From positions 2,852,001-2,916,000 of the forward strand of contig CBDASI010000002.1 of the NCBI GenBank assembly GCA_965199585.1: a DNA stretch of 64,000 nt, given 5' to 3'. Position 1 is the stretch's first letter, and each line of letters starts with the position of its first letter. Under the pieces are notes generated by a model. It did not search any database. It was not told where the DNA came from and saw nothing but the letters and a program-made list of their open reading frames with translations. A program made the translations under genes and the position numbers. This document shows positions 27,337-36,511 of this stretch, piece after piece. The DNA is from JAVVHH01 sp965199585 (lineage in GTDB: Bacteria > Pseudomonadota > Alphaproteobacteria > Acetobacterales > Acetobacteraceae).

Positions 27337-27546
27337 GTTGCCTCTTTTTCCTTGCTCGTTGAAGCCAGGACGGTTGCAGCAATTGCGACGATCTGGGCCG
27401 GGCTGGGACAATAGCCGGGTCGCGGGCTCGAGCAAGAATGGCGAGCTACATTTGTGGAAATTTTCTGCGCCCGGCCGGATCGCTCATCGGGGCCGAAGCG
27501 GCGCCTCTGGACAATCCGGCCTGTTTCCGGCTTTTGACCAGCCCCG

Positions 27547-29601
27547 ATGCCTGAACTCCTCCTCGAGCTTTTCAGCGAAGAGATCCCCGCCCGCATGCAG
27601 GCGCGCGGGGCCGCCGACCTGGCGCGCCTGCTGTGCGACGCGCTCGCGCCGCTGACCCCGACTGCGGTGGAGACGTTCGCCGGTCCGCGCCGCATCGCGC
27701 TCACCGCCACGGTGGCCGCCGAGCAGCCCGCCCAATCCACCGTCGAACGCGGCCCCCGCACCACGGCGCCCGACGCGGCGCTCGCCGGGTTCCTCCGCAA
27801 GCATGGGGCCGAACGCGACCAGCTCGCCGCCGAGGGCGACTTCTGGGTCCTGCGAAAGCAGGCCTCCGCCACCCCCGCCGCCGCCCTGATCGCCGCCGCC
27901 ATCCCCCCGTTGATCCGCCGCTTTCCCTGGCCCAAATCGATGCGCTGGGGCGCCGGCAGCGCCTTGCTCTGGGTCCGCCCGCTGCGCCGTATCCTTTGCC
28001 TCCTCGACGGCCAGATCGTCCCCATCGACCTGGCCACCGACGGCGACACCGGTCACCACCTGTCCGCCGGCGACCTCACCGAGGGCCACCGCTTCCACGC
28101 GCCCGCCGCGGTGGCCGTTGCCTCCGCCACCGAATGGCAGGCGACCCTGCGCGCCCGCCGCGTCATCGTCGACGCCGCCGAACGCCGTCAGCTGATCCAA
28201 TCCGGCCTGGCCGACCTCGTGGCCGGGCACGGCCTGCAGCTCGTCCCCGATGACGGCCTGCTCGACGAAGTCGCCGGCCTCGTCGAGTGGCCCGTCCCGC
28301 TCCTCGGCCGCATCGACGCCGCCTACATGGACCTGCCCCCCGAAGTCATGCAGGTCAGCATGCGCGTGAACCAGCGCTACTTCGCCCTGCGCGACCCGGC
28401 CGGAAACGCCGCGCCCTACTTCGCCTTCGTCGCCAACATCGACGCCCCCGACGGGGGCGCCACCATCGTCGCCGGCAACGAGCGCGTCCTCCGCGCCCGC
28501 TTCAGCGACGCCCGCCATTTCTGGGACCTCGACCGCCGCACCAAGCTCGCCGACCGCATCCCCGCGCTCGACGCCATCACCTTCCACGCCAAGCTCGGTT
28601 CCCAAGGCGCCCGCGCCCACCGCCTCGAACGCCTCGCCGCCGCCATCGCCCCCTACGTCGATGCCGACCCGGCCCGCGCCGCCCGTGCCGCACTGCTCGC
28701 CAAAGCCGACCTCACCACCGGCATGGTCGCCGAGTTCCCCGAACTGCAAGGCGTCATGGGCGGCTATTATGCGGCAGGCGAGGGGCCAGAGGACACGAGC
28801 GACATCGCCGCCGCCATCAGCACGCACTACGCGCCCAAGGGCCCCAACGACCCGGTCCCCACCGCCCCGCTATCGATCGCCGTCGCCCTCGCCGACAAGC
28901 TCGACCAGCTCTGCGCCTTTTTCGCCGTCGGCGAGGTCCCCACCGGCTCCGGCGACCCCTTCGCCCTCCGCCGCGCCGCCCTCGGCATCATCCGCATCGT
29001 CCGCGAGAACCACCTCCGCCTCCCGCTCGTCCGCCTCTTCCACGAGGCCGCGGTCGGCCTGCCCGCCGAGTTGCCCACCGGCTCCCTGCTCGACTTCATC
29101 GCCGACCGCCTTCGCGTCCAGCTCCGCGCCGAGGGCAAGCGTCACGACGTCCTGTCCGCCGTCTTCGCCTCCGGCCAGGACGACGACCTCGTCCGCCTCC
29201 TGGCCCGCACCGATGCCGTCACCGCCTTCCTCGCCACCCCCGACGGCCTGAACCTCCTCGCCGCAGCCCGCCGCGCCGCCAACATCCTGCGCATCGAAGA
29301 CAAGAAGGACGGCCCCCACCGTGGCGTCATCGACCCGGTCCTGCTACAATCCCCGCAGGAAAAAGCCCTCGACACCACCCTGACGCATGCCGAGACCGCC
29401 CTGGCCACCCACCTCGCCGACGAACATTTCACCGACGCCATGACCGAGCTGGCCAGCCTGCGCCCTGTTCTCGACGCATTCTTCGACGATGTGACGGTCA
29501 ACGCACCCGATCCCGCCCTGCGCGAAAACCGCCTCCGTCTCCTCTCCCGTGTCGGCGCAGCCATGGCGCTCGCTGCCGACTTCTCCCGTATCGAAGGCTG
29601 A
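27547..29601 (+). CDS. glyS: Glycine--tRNA ligase beta subunit
   Basis: The tRNA-recognition subunit of the heterotetrameric glycyl-tRNA synthetase, 684 residues, the expected size. The N-terminus L-L-L-E-L-F-S-E-E-I-P-A-R-M and G-P-R-R-I-A are standard, as is N-Q-R-Y-F-A-L further on. The 3' end is 8 bases from ppdK. The 210 bases upstream (27337-27546) must hold its promoter, because the gene before it runs the other way. Confidence 0.96.
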   Translation: MPELLLELFSEEIPARMQARGAADLARLLCDALAPLTPTAVETFAGPRRIALTATVAAEQPAQSTVERGPRTTAPDAALAGFLRKHGAERDQLAAEGDFWVLRKQASATPAAALIAAAIPPLIRRFPWPKSMRWGAGSALLWVRPLRRILCLLDGQIVPIDLATDGDTGHHLSAGDLTEGHRFHAPAAVAVASATEWQATLRARRVIVDAAERRQLIQSGLADLVAGHGLQLVPDDGLLDEVAGLVEWPVPLLGRIDAAYMDLPPEVMQVSMRVNQRYFALRDPAGNAAPYFAFVANIDAPDGGATIVAGNERVLRARFSDARHFWDLDRRTKLADRIPALDAITFHAKLGSQGARAHRLERLAAAIAPYVDADPARAARAALLAKADLTTGMVAEFPELQGVMGGYYAAGEGPEDTSDIAAAISTHYAPKGPNDPVPTAPLSIAVALADKLDQLCAFFAVGEVPTGSGDPFALRRAALGIIRIVRENHLRLPLVRLFHEAAVGLPAELPTGSLLDFIADRLRVQLRAEGKRHDVLSAVFASGQDDDLVRLLARTDAVTAFLATPDGLNLLAAARRAANILRIEDKKDGPHRGVIDPVLLQSPQEKALDTTLTHAETALATHLADEHFTDAMTELASLRPVLDAFFDDVTVNAPDPALRENRLRLLSRVGAAMALAADFSRIEG

Positions 29602-29609
29602 GTCTGAAT

Positions 29610-32279
29610 ATGCAGAAATGGGTCTACAGCTTCGGCGCCGACGCCAACGACGGCCGCGCCGACATGCGCAACCTCCTCGGCGGCAAGGGTGCCAACCTCG
29701 CCGAGATGGCCAGCATCGGCCTGCCGGTCCCGCCGGGCTTCACCATCACCACCGAGGTCTGCACCGCCTACTACGACAACGGCAGCAAATACCCCGAAGA
29801 CCTCGACGCCCAGCTCCGCACCGCCCTGAAGACCGTCGAGGACCACGTCGGCCTAAAATTCGGCGACACCGAGAAGCCGCTCCTCGTCTCCGTCCGCTCC
29901 GGCGCTCGCGTCTCCATGCCCGGCATGATGGACACCGTCCTCAACCTCGGCCTTAACGACGACACCGTCCAAGGCCTCGAGACCGCCAGTGGCGACGCCC
30001 GCTTCGCTTGGGACAGCTACCGTCGCTTCATCCAGATGTACGGCTCCGTCGTCCTAGGCGTCGACCACCACCGCTTCGAGGAGATCATCGAGACCGCCAA
30101 GCTCGACGCCGGCGTCCACGAAGACACCGCCCTCTCCCCCGACCACTGGCGCCAGGTCGTCAGCGAATACAAGGATATGGTCCTCCAGGAGAAGGGCGCA
30201 CCCTTCCCGATGGACCCGCACGAGCAGCTCTGGGGCGCCATCACCGCCGTGTTTGGCTCCTGGATGAACCCCCGCGCCAACACCTACCGCCGCCTGCACG
30301 ACATCCCCGCCACCTGGGGCACCGCCGTCAACGTTCAGGCCATGGTGTTCGGCAACATGGGCCAGGACTGCGCCACCGGCGTCTGCTTCACCCGCGATCC
30401 CAGCACCGGCGAGAACATCTTCTACGGCGAGTTCCTGGTGAACGCTCAAGGCGAAGACGTCGTCGCCGGCATCCGCACCCCCCAACCCCTCTCCAAGCTC
30501 CGCGCCGAGCCCGGCGAAGTCAGCATGGAAGAAGCCCTGCCCAGCGCCTACGCCGACCTCGTCGCCGTCCGCGAGAAGCTGGAAAAACACTACCTCGACA
30601 TGCAGGACATCGAGTTCACCGTGCAGCAGAACAAGCTGTACATGCTGCAAACCCGCAACGGTAAGCGCACCGCCGCCGCCGCCCTGCGCATCGCCGTCGA
30701 GATGGCCGAAGCCGGCGTCATCGACAAGAACGAGGCCATCAAGCGCGTCAGCCCGGCCTCCCTCGACCAGCTCCTCCACCCCACCCTAGACCCCAAGGCC
30801 CCGCGCAAGCTCCTCTCCAAGGGTCTGCCCGCCAGCCCCGGCGCCGCCAGCGGCGTCGCCGTCTTCAACTCCGACGAAGCCGAGATGCGCGCCGCCAAGG
30901 GCGAAGCCGTCATCCTGGTCCGCATCGAGACCTCCCCCGAAGACATCCACGGCATGCACGCCGCCAAGGGCATCGTCACCACCCGCGGCGGCATGACCAG
31001 TCACGCCGCCGTCGTCGCCCGCGGCATGGGCCGCCCCTGTGTCTCCGGCGCCGGCGCCATCTCCGTCGATTACGGCGCCCAGACCCTCACCGCCTCGGGC
31101 CACACCGTCCGCGCCGGCGAGGTCATCACCCTCGATGGCGCCACCGGCGAGGTCTTCATCGGCGCTGTCGCCATGATCGAGCCCAGCCTCTCCGGCGACT
31201 TCGCCAAGCTCATGGAATGGGCCGACGGCGTCCGCCGCATGGGCGTGCGCACCAACGCCGAAACCCCGCTCGACGCCGAGACCGCCCGCAAGTTCGGCGC
31301 CGAAGGCATCGGCCTGTCCCGCACCGAGCACATGTTCTTCGACCCGGCCCGCATCGGCGCCGTCCGCCAGATGATCATGGCCACCGACACTGCCGGCCGC
31401 AAAGCCGCCCTCGACAAGCTCCTGCCGTTCCAGCGCCAGGACTTCGCCGAGCTGTTCCGCATCATGGCCGGGCTCCCCGTCACCATCCGCCTGCTCGACC
31501 CGCCGCTGCACGAATTCCTGCCCCACCGCGACGAAGAGTTGGCCGAACTCGCCGAAACGATCGGCACCGACCTCGAGACCATGCGCCGCCGCGCCTCCGA
31601 GCTGGCCGAAGCAAACCCCATGCTCGGCCACCGCGGCTGCCGCCTCGGCATCTCCTACCCGGAGATCTACGAGATGCAGGCCCGCGCCATCTTCGAAGGC
31701 GCGCTGGACGCCAAGAACGCCGCCGGCGAAGCCCCGATCCCCGAGATCATGATCCCGCTCATCGCCACTCGACGCGAACTCGAGATCACCCGCGCCCAGG
31801 TCGACAAGGTGGCGAAAGCCGTCTTCGCCGAACGCGGCGAGACCATCGAATACCTGGTCGGCACCATGATCGAACTCCCCCGCGCCGCCATGATGGCCGA
31901 GCAGATCGCCGAGATCGCCGACTTCTTCTCTTTCGGCACCAACGATCTGACCCAGACCGTGTTCGGCCTTTCCCGCGACGACGCCGGCCGCTTCCTGCCC
32001 GACTACGTCAGCCAGGGCATTCTCCCGAAAGACCCCTTCGTCACCCTCGACATTGACGGCGTCGGCCGCATGGTCCGCCTCGCCGCCGAAGGCGCCCGCA
32101 TCACCAAGCCGAAGCTCAAGATGGGTATCTGCGGCGAACACGGTGGCGACCCGGCCTCCATCGCCTTCTGCGAGGAAGTCGGCCTCGACTACGTCAGCTG
32201 CTCGCCGTACCGCGTGCCTGTCGCCCGCCTCGCCGCCGCCCAAGCCGCCCTGGGCGTCGGCATCGACCGCACCGCCTAA
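29610..32279 (+). CDS. ppdK: Pyruvate, phosphate dikinase
   Basis: Interconverts pyruvate, ATP and phosphate with PEP, AMP and pyrophosphate; cytoplasmic homodimer. At 889 residues it is full length. ATP-grasp N-terminus (L-L-G-G-K-G-A-N-L-A-E-M), the swivelling phosphohistidine domain T-T-R-G-G-M-T-S-H-A-A-V-V near 452-465, and the C-terminal PEP/pyruvate barrel (G-L-S-R-T-E-H-M; F-S-F-G-T-N-D-L-T-Q) are present. Directly behind glyS, so probably co-transcribed. It can make PEP from pyruvate in gluconeogenesis. Confidence 0.96.
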   Translation: MQKWVYSFGADANDGRADMRNLLGGKGANLAEMASIGLPVPPGFTITTEVCTAYYDNGSKYPEDLDAQLRTALKTVEDHVGLKFGDTEKPLLVSVRSGARVSMPGMMDTVLNLGLNDDTVQGLETASGDARFAWDSYRRFIQMYGSVVLGVDHHRFEEIIETAKLDAGVHEDTALSPDHWRQVVSEYKDMVLQEKGAPFPMDPHEQLWGAITAVFGSWMNPRANTYRRLHDIPATWGTAVNVQAMVFGNMGQDCATGVCFTRDPSTGENIFYGEFLVNAQGEDVVAGIRTPQPLSKLRAEPGEVSMEEALPSAYADLVAVREKLEKHYLDMQDIEFTVQQNKLYMLQTRNGKRTAAAALRIAVEMAEAGVIDKNEAIKRVSPASLDQLLHPTLDPKAPRKLLSKGLPASPGAASGVAVFNSDEAEMRAAKGEAVILVRIETSPEDIHGMHAAKGIVTTRGGMTSHAAVVARGMGRPCVSGAGAISVDYGAQTLTASGHTVRAGEVITLDGATGEVFIGAVAMIEPSLSGDFAKLMEWADGVRRMGVRTNAETPLDAETARKFGAEGIGLSRTEHMFFDPARIGAVRQMIMATDTAGRKAALDKLLPFQRQDFAELFRIMAGLPVTIRLLDPPLHEFLPHRDEELAELAETIGTDLETMRRRASELAEANPMLGHRGCRLGISYPEIYEMQARAIFEGALDAKNAAGEAPIPEIMIPLIATRRELEITRAQVDKVAKAVFAERGETIEYLVGTMIELPRAAMMAEQIAEIADFFSFGTNDLTQTVFGLSRDDAGRFLPDYVSQGILPKDPFVTLDIDGVGRMVRLAAEGARITKPKLKMGICGEHGGDPASIAFCEEVGLDYVSCSPYRVPVARLAAAQAALGVGIDRTA

Positions 32280-32298
32280 CCGACGCCGTCGCCTAGAA

Positions 32299-32332
32299 CC
32301 CTCTCCCGCCGATGGGAGAGGGCAGGGTGGGG
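32299..32332. repeat. Dispersed hairpin repeat, type C
   Basis: A perfect 9-bp stem CCCTCTCCC / GGGAGAGGG with a 6-base loop, followed by CAGGGTGGGG. It follows ppdK by 20 bases and could terminate or attenuate transcription, although no T-run follows. Confidence 0.7.
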
Positions 32333-32362
32333 CCACCCGACGCATCTCAACCGGAAGCCCCG

Positions 32363-32932
32363 ATGACCGACACCCCTCCGGCACCCCAGAAGAATCCCTC
32401 GTTGCGCCGCTTCGCCCGCTTCCACCGCCCGCACGCCCACCTCAACTCCGCCTTCGGCGACGACTGGTTCGCCCTCAAGGCCGAAGCCTTCGCCCGTTTC
32501 TTCGGCACCCCTGTCTTCCTCGTCGGCCAGACCGTGCTCGTTGCCATCTGGATCTTCCTCAACGTCACCGACATCTGGCGTTTCGACGTCTATCCCTTCA
32601 TCCTCCTCAACCTCGCCTTCAGCCTCCAGGCCGCCTACGCCGCCCCGCTGATCCTCCTCGCCCAGACCCGCCAGGCCGACCGCGACAAGGCCATGGCCAT
32701 CGCCGAGGCCCAGCACCGCGAAGAGCTCAACCGCTTCAGCGAGGAACGCCAGACCAGCACCGGCGAACAGACCGTGCTGCTCGTCCGCATGGTCGAACAG
32801 AACACCGTCCTTACCCAGAGCAACCGCGAACTGTCCGAACGCATCGAACAACTGACCACCGCGCTGCTCCAGCACATCATGGAATCCGACCCCTCGATGC
32901 CAACGCCGCCAGCATCCAAGCCCGCGCCATGA
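32363..32932 (+). CDS. DUF1003 family membrane protein
   Basis: A 189-residue inner-membrane protein. A-E-A-F-A-R-F-F-G-T-P-x-F-L-x-G-Q-T and W-I-F-L-N-V are DUF1003 features, with two membrane segments near 50-72 and 80-100; the second contains Y-P-F-I-L-L-N-L. A charged helix of the coiled-coil type follows (100-170). Function unknown. The ATG at 32363 is used because the first 17 codons of the longer frame read through a type C repeat. The stop overlaps the next start (ATGA). Confidence 0.85.
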   Translation: MTDTPPAPQKNPSLRRFARFHRPHAHLNSAFGDDWFALKAEAFARFFGTPVFLVGQTVLVAIWIFLNVTDIWRFDVYPFILLNLAFSLQAAYAAPLILLAQTRQADRDKAMAIAEAQHREELNRFSEERQTSTGEQTVLLVRMVEQNTVLTQSNRELSERIEQLTTALLQHIMESDPSMPTPPASKPAP

Positions 32933-33807
32933 GCCCCGGCTATCTCCCCTTCGCCGGCGCCCTCAAGCTCCCCGCCTTCGTCTGCGACAACTGCAACTAC
33001 TGGCAGCGTCACTTCGACCGCCCGGCGCACTGCCCCATGTGCCTGGACGCCCGTCACGTCGTGCCGCAATCCGGCTGGAAGTTCTGGTCCCTCGCCGAGG
33101 CCCAATCCCGCTGGCCCACCCACTGGGCCGAACTCGAGCCCGGCGTCTGGCGCTTCTGGAACGACCCGGTCGACGGCATCGGCCCCAGCCACTATTTGAT
33201 CCAGACCCCCGACGGCAACATAGGCTTCGAAGGCTGCCCCGTCTTCAGCCAGGCCGCCCTGGACCACATCGAATCCCTCGGCGGCATCCAGGTCCTCTCC
33301 GCCTCGCACCCGCACAGCTACGGCGCCCTCTGGCAACTCACCGAACGCTGGGACCCCGAACTCGCCCTTCACCCCGGCGACCTCGAATGGTCCGGCGCCC
33401 TCCAGGTGTCCTGGCCCTTCGACGACACCCTCGAACCCCTCCCGGGCCTGGAACTCCACCTCACCGCCGGCCACTTCGACGGTCACACCGTCCTCTACGA
33501 CCGTACCCGCAAAATCCTCTTCTGCGGCGATGCCCTGAAGTTCGAGCTCGACCCGGCCAACCCCCGCCGCGCCACCACCATCTCCGCCCACAAGGCCTTC
33601 GTCCGCGGGATTCCCCTGACCCCCAACGAACTCCGCAAATACCGCGAAGTCTTCGCCCAACTAGACTTCACCCAAACCTGGACCCCCTTCGAGCAAGCCG
33701 CCAACAGCGGCCGTCCCGAAGCCCTGGCCCTGATCGACTCGATGCTCTCGACCCGCTCCCACGCCTACCCCGTCAAACTCGCCGATCTCTCACCCGCTGG
33801 CAGGTGA
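32929..33807 (+). CDS. Metallo-beta-lactamase fold protein with N-terminal zinc ribbon
   Basis: A 292-residue probable hydrolase. The first 45 residues hold C-D-N-C and C-P-M-C, a zinc ribbon. The remainder looks like an MBL-fold hydrolase: A-S-H-P-H-S-Y-G replaces the standard HxHxDH, then G-H-F-D-G-H-T, and I-L-F-C-G-D-A-L. The third part of the metal motif, the Asp-His pair, is not in its usual form, so the active site may bind metal differently or be altered. Translation is coupled with the DUF1003 gene. Substrate unknown. Confidence 0.78.
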   Translation: MSPGYLPFAGALKLPAFVCDNCNYWQRHFDRPAHCPMCLDARHVVPQSGWKFWSLAEAQSRWPTHWAELEPGVWRFWNDPVDGIGPSHYLIQTPDGNIGFEGCPVFSQAALDHIESLGGIQVLSASHPHSYGALWQLTERWDPELALHPGDLEWSGALQVSWPFDDTLEPLPGLELHLTAGHFDGHTVLYDRTRKILFCGDALKFELDPANPRRATTISAHKAFVRGIPLTPNELRKYREVFAQLDFTQTWTPFEQAANSGRPEALALIDSMLSTRSHAYPVKLADLSPAGR

Positions 33808-33816
33808 GGGCAGGGC
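33787..33816. repeat. Dispersed hairpin repeat, type C, at a gene end
   Basis: CTCACC ... GGTGAG stem followed by GGCAGGG; it overlaps the last codons and stop of the MBL gene. Weaker match to the other type C units. Confidence 0.45.
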
Positions 33817-33845
33817 TGAGAGTGGCCCCCAAGCCCCATCTCCCC

Positions 33846-33874
33846 GTAGTGTGGGTGAAACCCACCATCACCCA
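33846..33874. repeat. Dispersed hairpin repeat, type B variant, between convergent genes
   Basis: GTGGGT GAA ACCCAC hairpin between the convergent MBL and DUF1684 genes, where it could end transcription from both sides. Confidence 0.5.
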
Positions 33875-33901
33875 CCGCCGCCCCAAGCCCAGTCACCGCC
33901 C

Positions 33902-34510
33902 TCAAGCCCCGACCCGCTCCCCAGCCACAACCCGCGCCGAAAGCCGGTTCTCCCGCGGCGCCAGCGGACAGACATACCGGTCCGAATAAGAGCACGACGG
34001 ATTATACGCGAAGTTGAAATCCAATACCGTCCGCCCGCTGGCATCCGTCCCGAGATCCGCCCCCTTGATCGTGTCCAGCAGGTAGCGCCCGCCGCCATAG
34101 CTCTCCCGCCCGCTCGTCGCGTCCGTGAACGGCAGGAACACGCCCCCGCCATACCCCTCGATCCAGAACAACGTCAGCTCGCCGCCCAACCCGGCCAGTC
34201 CGTCCGTCATCGCGAACGGCCGCAACCGCATGTCTCCATCGCCGCCCACCGACACGGAAAACGCCGCGCCCGCCGCCGGCCGCAACCCGACGCTGAAGCG
34301 GAGCGCCGGGTCGTAGTCGAAGAACGGCAACCCGGTGAACGCCGCCCGGTCCTCGATCGGCGACTGCCGATGCTCGCGAAACATCCGGTCCCGCTCGGCC
34401 CGCCACGCCCGCCATGCGGCCGCCGGATCGTCCGACCGCCGGATCGCCTCATACGATCCGGCGATCCGCCGCCGCCAATCCCACAATTCCTGCATCGCCT
34501 GATCACTCAT
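33902..34510 (-). CDS. DUF1684 family protein
   Basis: A 202-residue protein. Y-G-G-G-R-Y-L-L-D-T-I-K-G-A-D-L and the following D-F-N-F-A-Y-N-P-S-C-S-Y ... C-P-L-A-P-R-E-N are the conserved DUF1684 block, including the two cysteines. Family function is unknown. It diverges from the SDR gene at 34568 with 57 bases between starts. Confidence 0.88.
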   Translation of the reverse strand: MSDQAMQELWDWRRRIAGSYEAIRRSDDPAAAWRAWRAERDRMFREHRQSPIEDRAAFTGLPFFDYDPALRFSVGLRPAAGAAFSVSVGGDGDMRLRPFAMTDGLAGLGGELTLFWIEGYGGGVFLPFTDATSGRESYGGGRYLLDTIKGADLGTDASGRTVLDFNFAYNPSCSYSDRYVCPLAPRENRLSARVVAGERVGA

Positions 34511-34567
34511 CGTGCCGCCCCGCTTTTCTGCCGTTCAATGCACCGGATAGGTGCCCAGATACGCTCG

Positions 34568-35356
34568 ATGTCGCGCATCTTCATCACCGGCTCCACCGAT
34601 GGCCTCGGCCGCATGGCCGCCGACCTCCTCATCGAACGAGGCCACGACGTCATCCTGCACGCCCGCAACGACGCCCGCCGCCGCGATGCACGAGCGGCCA
34701 GCCCCGGCGCCGCCGCCATCCTGACCGCCGACCTCGAAAGCCTGGCCCAGATCCGCACGCTGGCCGCCGACCTCTGCGCCGCCGGCCCGATCGACGCCAT
34801 CATCCACAACGCCGCCATCGGCTTCCATGAGCGACGGCGCCGCGAGACGGTGGACGGCATCTCCCACGTGTTCGCCGTCAACACCCTCGCCCCCTATCTC
34901 CTCACCGCGCTCGTCCCTGCCGCGCGACACGTCTTCGTCAGCTCCGAGCTCCACCGCCGCGGCGACCAGACCCTGCAGGACCTCGACTGGCAGACCCGGC
35001 CCTGGCGCGGCAACCAGGCCTACAGCGACACCAAGCTACACGTCGCCATGTTCGCCGCCGCCGCCCGCTTCACCGGCACCATTGCCACCGCTCTCGAACC
35101 CGGCTGGGTCGCGACCAAGATGGGCGGCGCCCATGCCACTGGCGACCTCTCGCAGGCGCATCTGACCCAAGCCTGGCTCGCCACCTCCGACGATCCCCTC
35201 GCCGCGACGCCCGGCGGCTATTTCTTTCACCAAAAACCCCGCAAGCCGAGCGGCGCCATGCACGACCCGGTCCGGCACGCCATCCTGCTCGCCGCCTGCG
35301 CCCGCTTCACCGGTATTCATTGGCCCGCAACGAATCAACCCGCGCCAGCGCCTTAA
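34568..35356 (+). CDS. SDR family oxidoreductase
   Basis: A 262-residue short-chain dehydrogenase-like protein. T-G-S-T-D-G-L-G (7-14) is the cofactor loop, N-A-A-I-G (84-88) the NAG-type motif, and Y-S-D-T-K the Tyr-Lys pair of the active site, after V-S-S-E. The sequence is of the retinol-dehydrogenase-like or WWOX-like group. Upstream frame extends through non-coding sequence. Substrate unknown. Confidence 0.85.
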   Translation: MSRIFITGSTDGLGRMAADLLIERGHDVILHARNDARRRDARAASPGAAAILTADLESLAQIRTLAADLCAAGPIDAIIHNAAIGFHERRRRETVDGISHVFAVNTLAPYLLTALVPAARHVFVSSELHRRGDQTLQDLDWQTRPWRGNQAYSDTKLHVAMFAAAARFTGTIATALEPGWVATKMGGAHATGDLSQAHLTQAWLATSDDPLAATPGGYFFHQKPRKPSGAMHDPVRHAILLAACARFTGIHWPATNQPAPAP

Positions 35357-35467
35357 CCGAAATCCGGTTACGGTCTATACCGCATTGCACAATAACGACA
35401 ATTCAACCCGCCCTTGCCGTCATCCACACGTGACGCTACGTGACATTGACCAAGTAAGGAGGACGGT

Positions 35468-36511
35468 ATGGCCCCAACTGCACAAGCGCCCGCGACCGCG
35501 CGTAACCGTCGGGAAACCGCTCCCAAAACCTCCAACATGCCGGAACCGATGGATCAAGAAGCCCTCCTGCGCGCCTATGGCGACATGCTCCTCATCCGCC
35601 GTTTCGAGGAAAAGGCCGGCCAGCTCTACGGCATGGGCCTCATCGGCGGCTTCTGCCACCTCTACATCGGCCAGGAAGCCGTCGTCGTCGGCATCCAGTC
35701 CGCGCTGGGGGAGGGCGACCAGGTCATCACCTCCTACCGTGACCATGGCCATATGCTCGCCTGCGGCATGGAGCCGCGCGGCGTCATGGCCGAGCTGACC
35801 GGCCGCTCCGGCGGCTACAGCCACGGCAAGGGCGGCTCCATGCACATGTTCAGCAAGGAAAAGCGCTTCTTCGGCGGCCACGGCATCGTCGGCGCCCAGG
35901 TCTCCCTCGGCACCGGCCTGGCCTTCGCCAACTGGTACCGCGGCAACGACCGCGTCAGCGCCACCTATTTCGGCGAGGGCGCCAGCAACCAGGGCCAGTG
36001 CTTCGAGAGCTTCAACCTCGCCGCCCTGATGAAGCTGCCGGTCATCTTCGTCATCGAGAACAACCGCTACGGCATGGGCACCAGCGTCGAGCGCTCCTCC
36101 GCCTCCCGCGACCTCTCCCGTAACGCCAGCCCCTGGGGCATCCCCGGCGTCCAGGTCGACGGTATGGACGTCACCGCCGTCAAGGCCGCTGCCGATATCG
36201 CCGTCGCCCACTGCCGCTCCGGCGCCGGCCCCTACCTCATGGAGGTCAAGACCTACCGCTACCGCGGCCACTCCATGTCCGACCCGGCCAAATACCGCTC
36301 CCGCGAAGAAGTCCAGAAGATGCGCACCGAGAGCGACTGCATCGAGTCCGCGCGCCACAAGCTCGAGGCCCTCGGCGTCGCCGAGGCCGACTTCAAGAAG
36401 CTCGACGACGACATCAAGAAGCGCGTCCAGGAAGCGGCCGACTTCGCCCAGTCCAGCCCCGAACCCGACCCGGCCGAACTCTGGACCGACATCCTGGTGG
36501 AAACGAAATAA
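35468..36511 (+). CDS. pdhA: Pyruvate dehydrogenase E1 component, alpha subunit
   Basis: Thiamine-diphosphate dependent decarboxylase subunit, 347 residues. The TPP motif G-E-G-A-S-N-Q-G-Q-C-F-E-S-F-N ... V-I-E-N-N is near 175-204. The phosphorylation-loop region Y-R-G-H-S-M-S-D-P is present as in all E1alpha. The first 25 residues are basic and Ser/Thr/Ala-rich. The ATG has a perfect AAGGAGG site. First gene of the operon; the 111-base gap upstream probably holds its promoter. Confidence 0.96.
   Translation: MAPTAQAPATARNRRETAPKTSNMPEPMDQEALLRAYGDMLLIRRFEEKAGQLYGMGLIGGFCHLYIGQEAVVVGIQSALGEGDQVITSYRDHGHMLACGMEPRGVMAELTGRSGGYSHGKGGSMHMFSKEKRFFGGHGIVGAQVSLGTGLAFANWYRGNDRVSATYFGEGASNQGQCFESFNLAALMKLPVIFVIENNRYGMGTSVERSSASRDLSRNASPWGIPGVQVDGMDVTAVKAAADIAVAHCRSGAGPYLMEVKTYRYRGHSMSDPAKYRSREEVQKMRTESDCIESARHKLEALGVAEADFKKLDDDIKKRVQEAADFAQSSPEPDPAELWTDILVETK

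Noticed and set aside
27484..28827. Minus-strand frame of 447 codons over glyS
   Set aside because: Antisense to glyS; Gly/Ala/Asp-rich shadow.
30786..32384. Minus-strand frame of 532 codons over ppdK
   Set aside because: Antisense to a certain gene; no domain.
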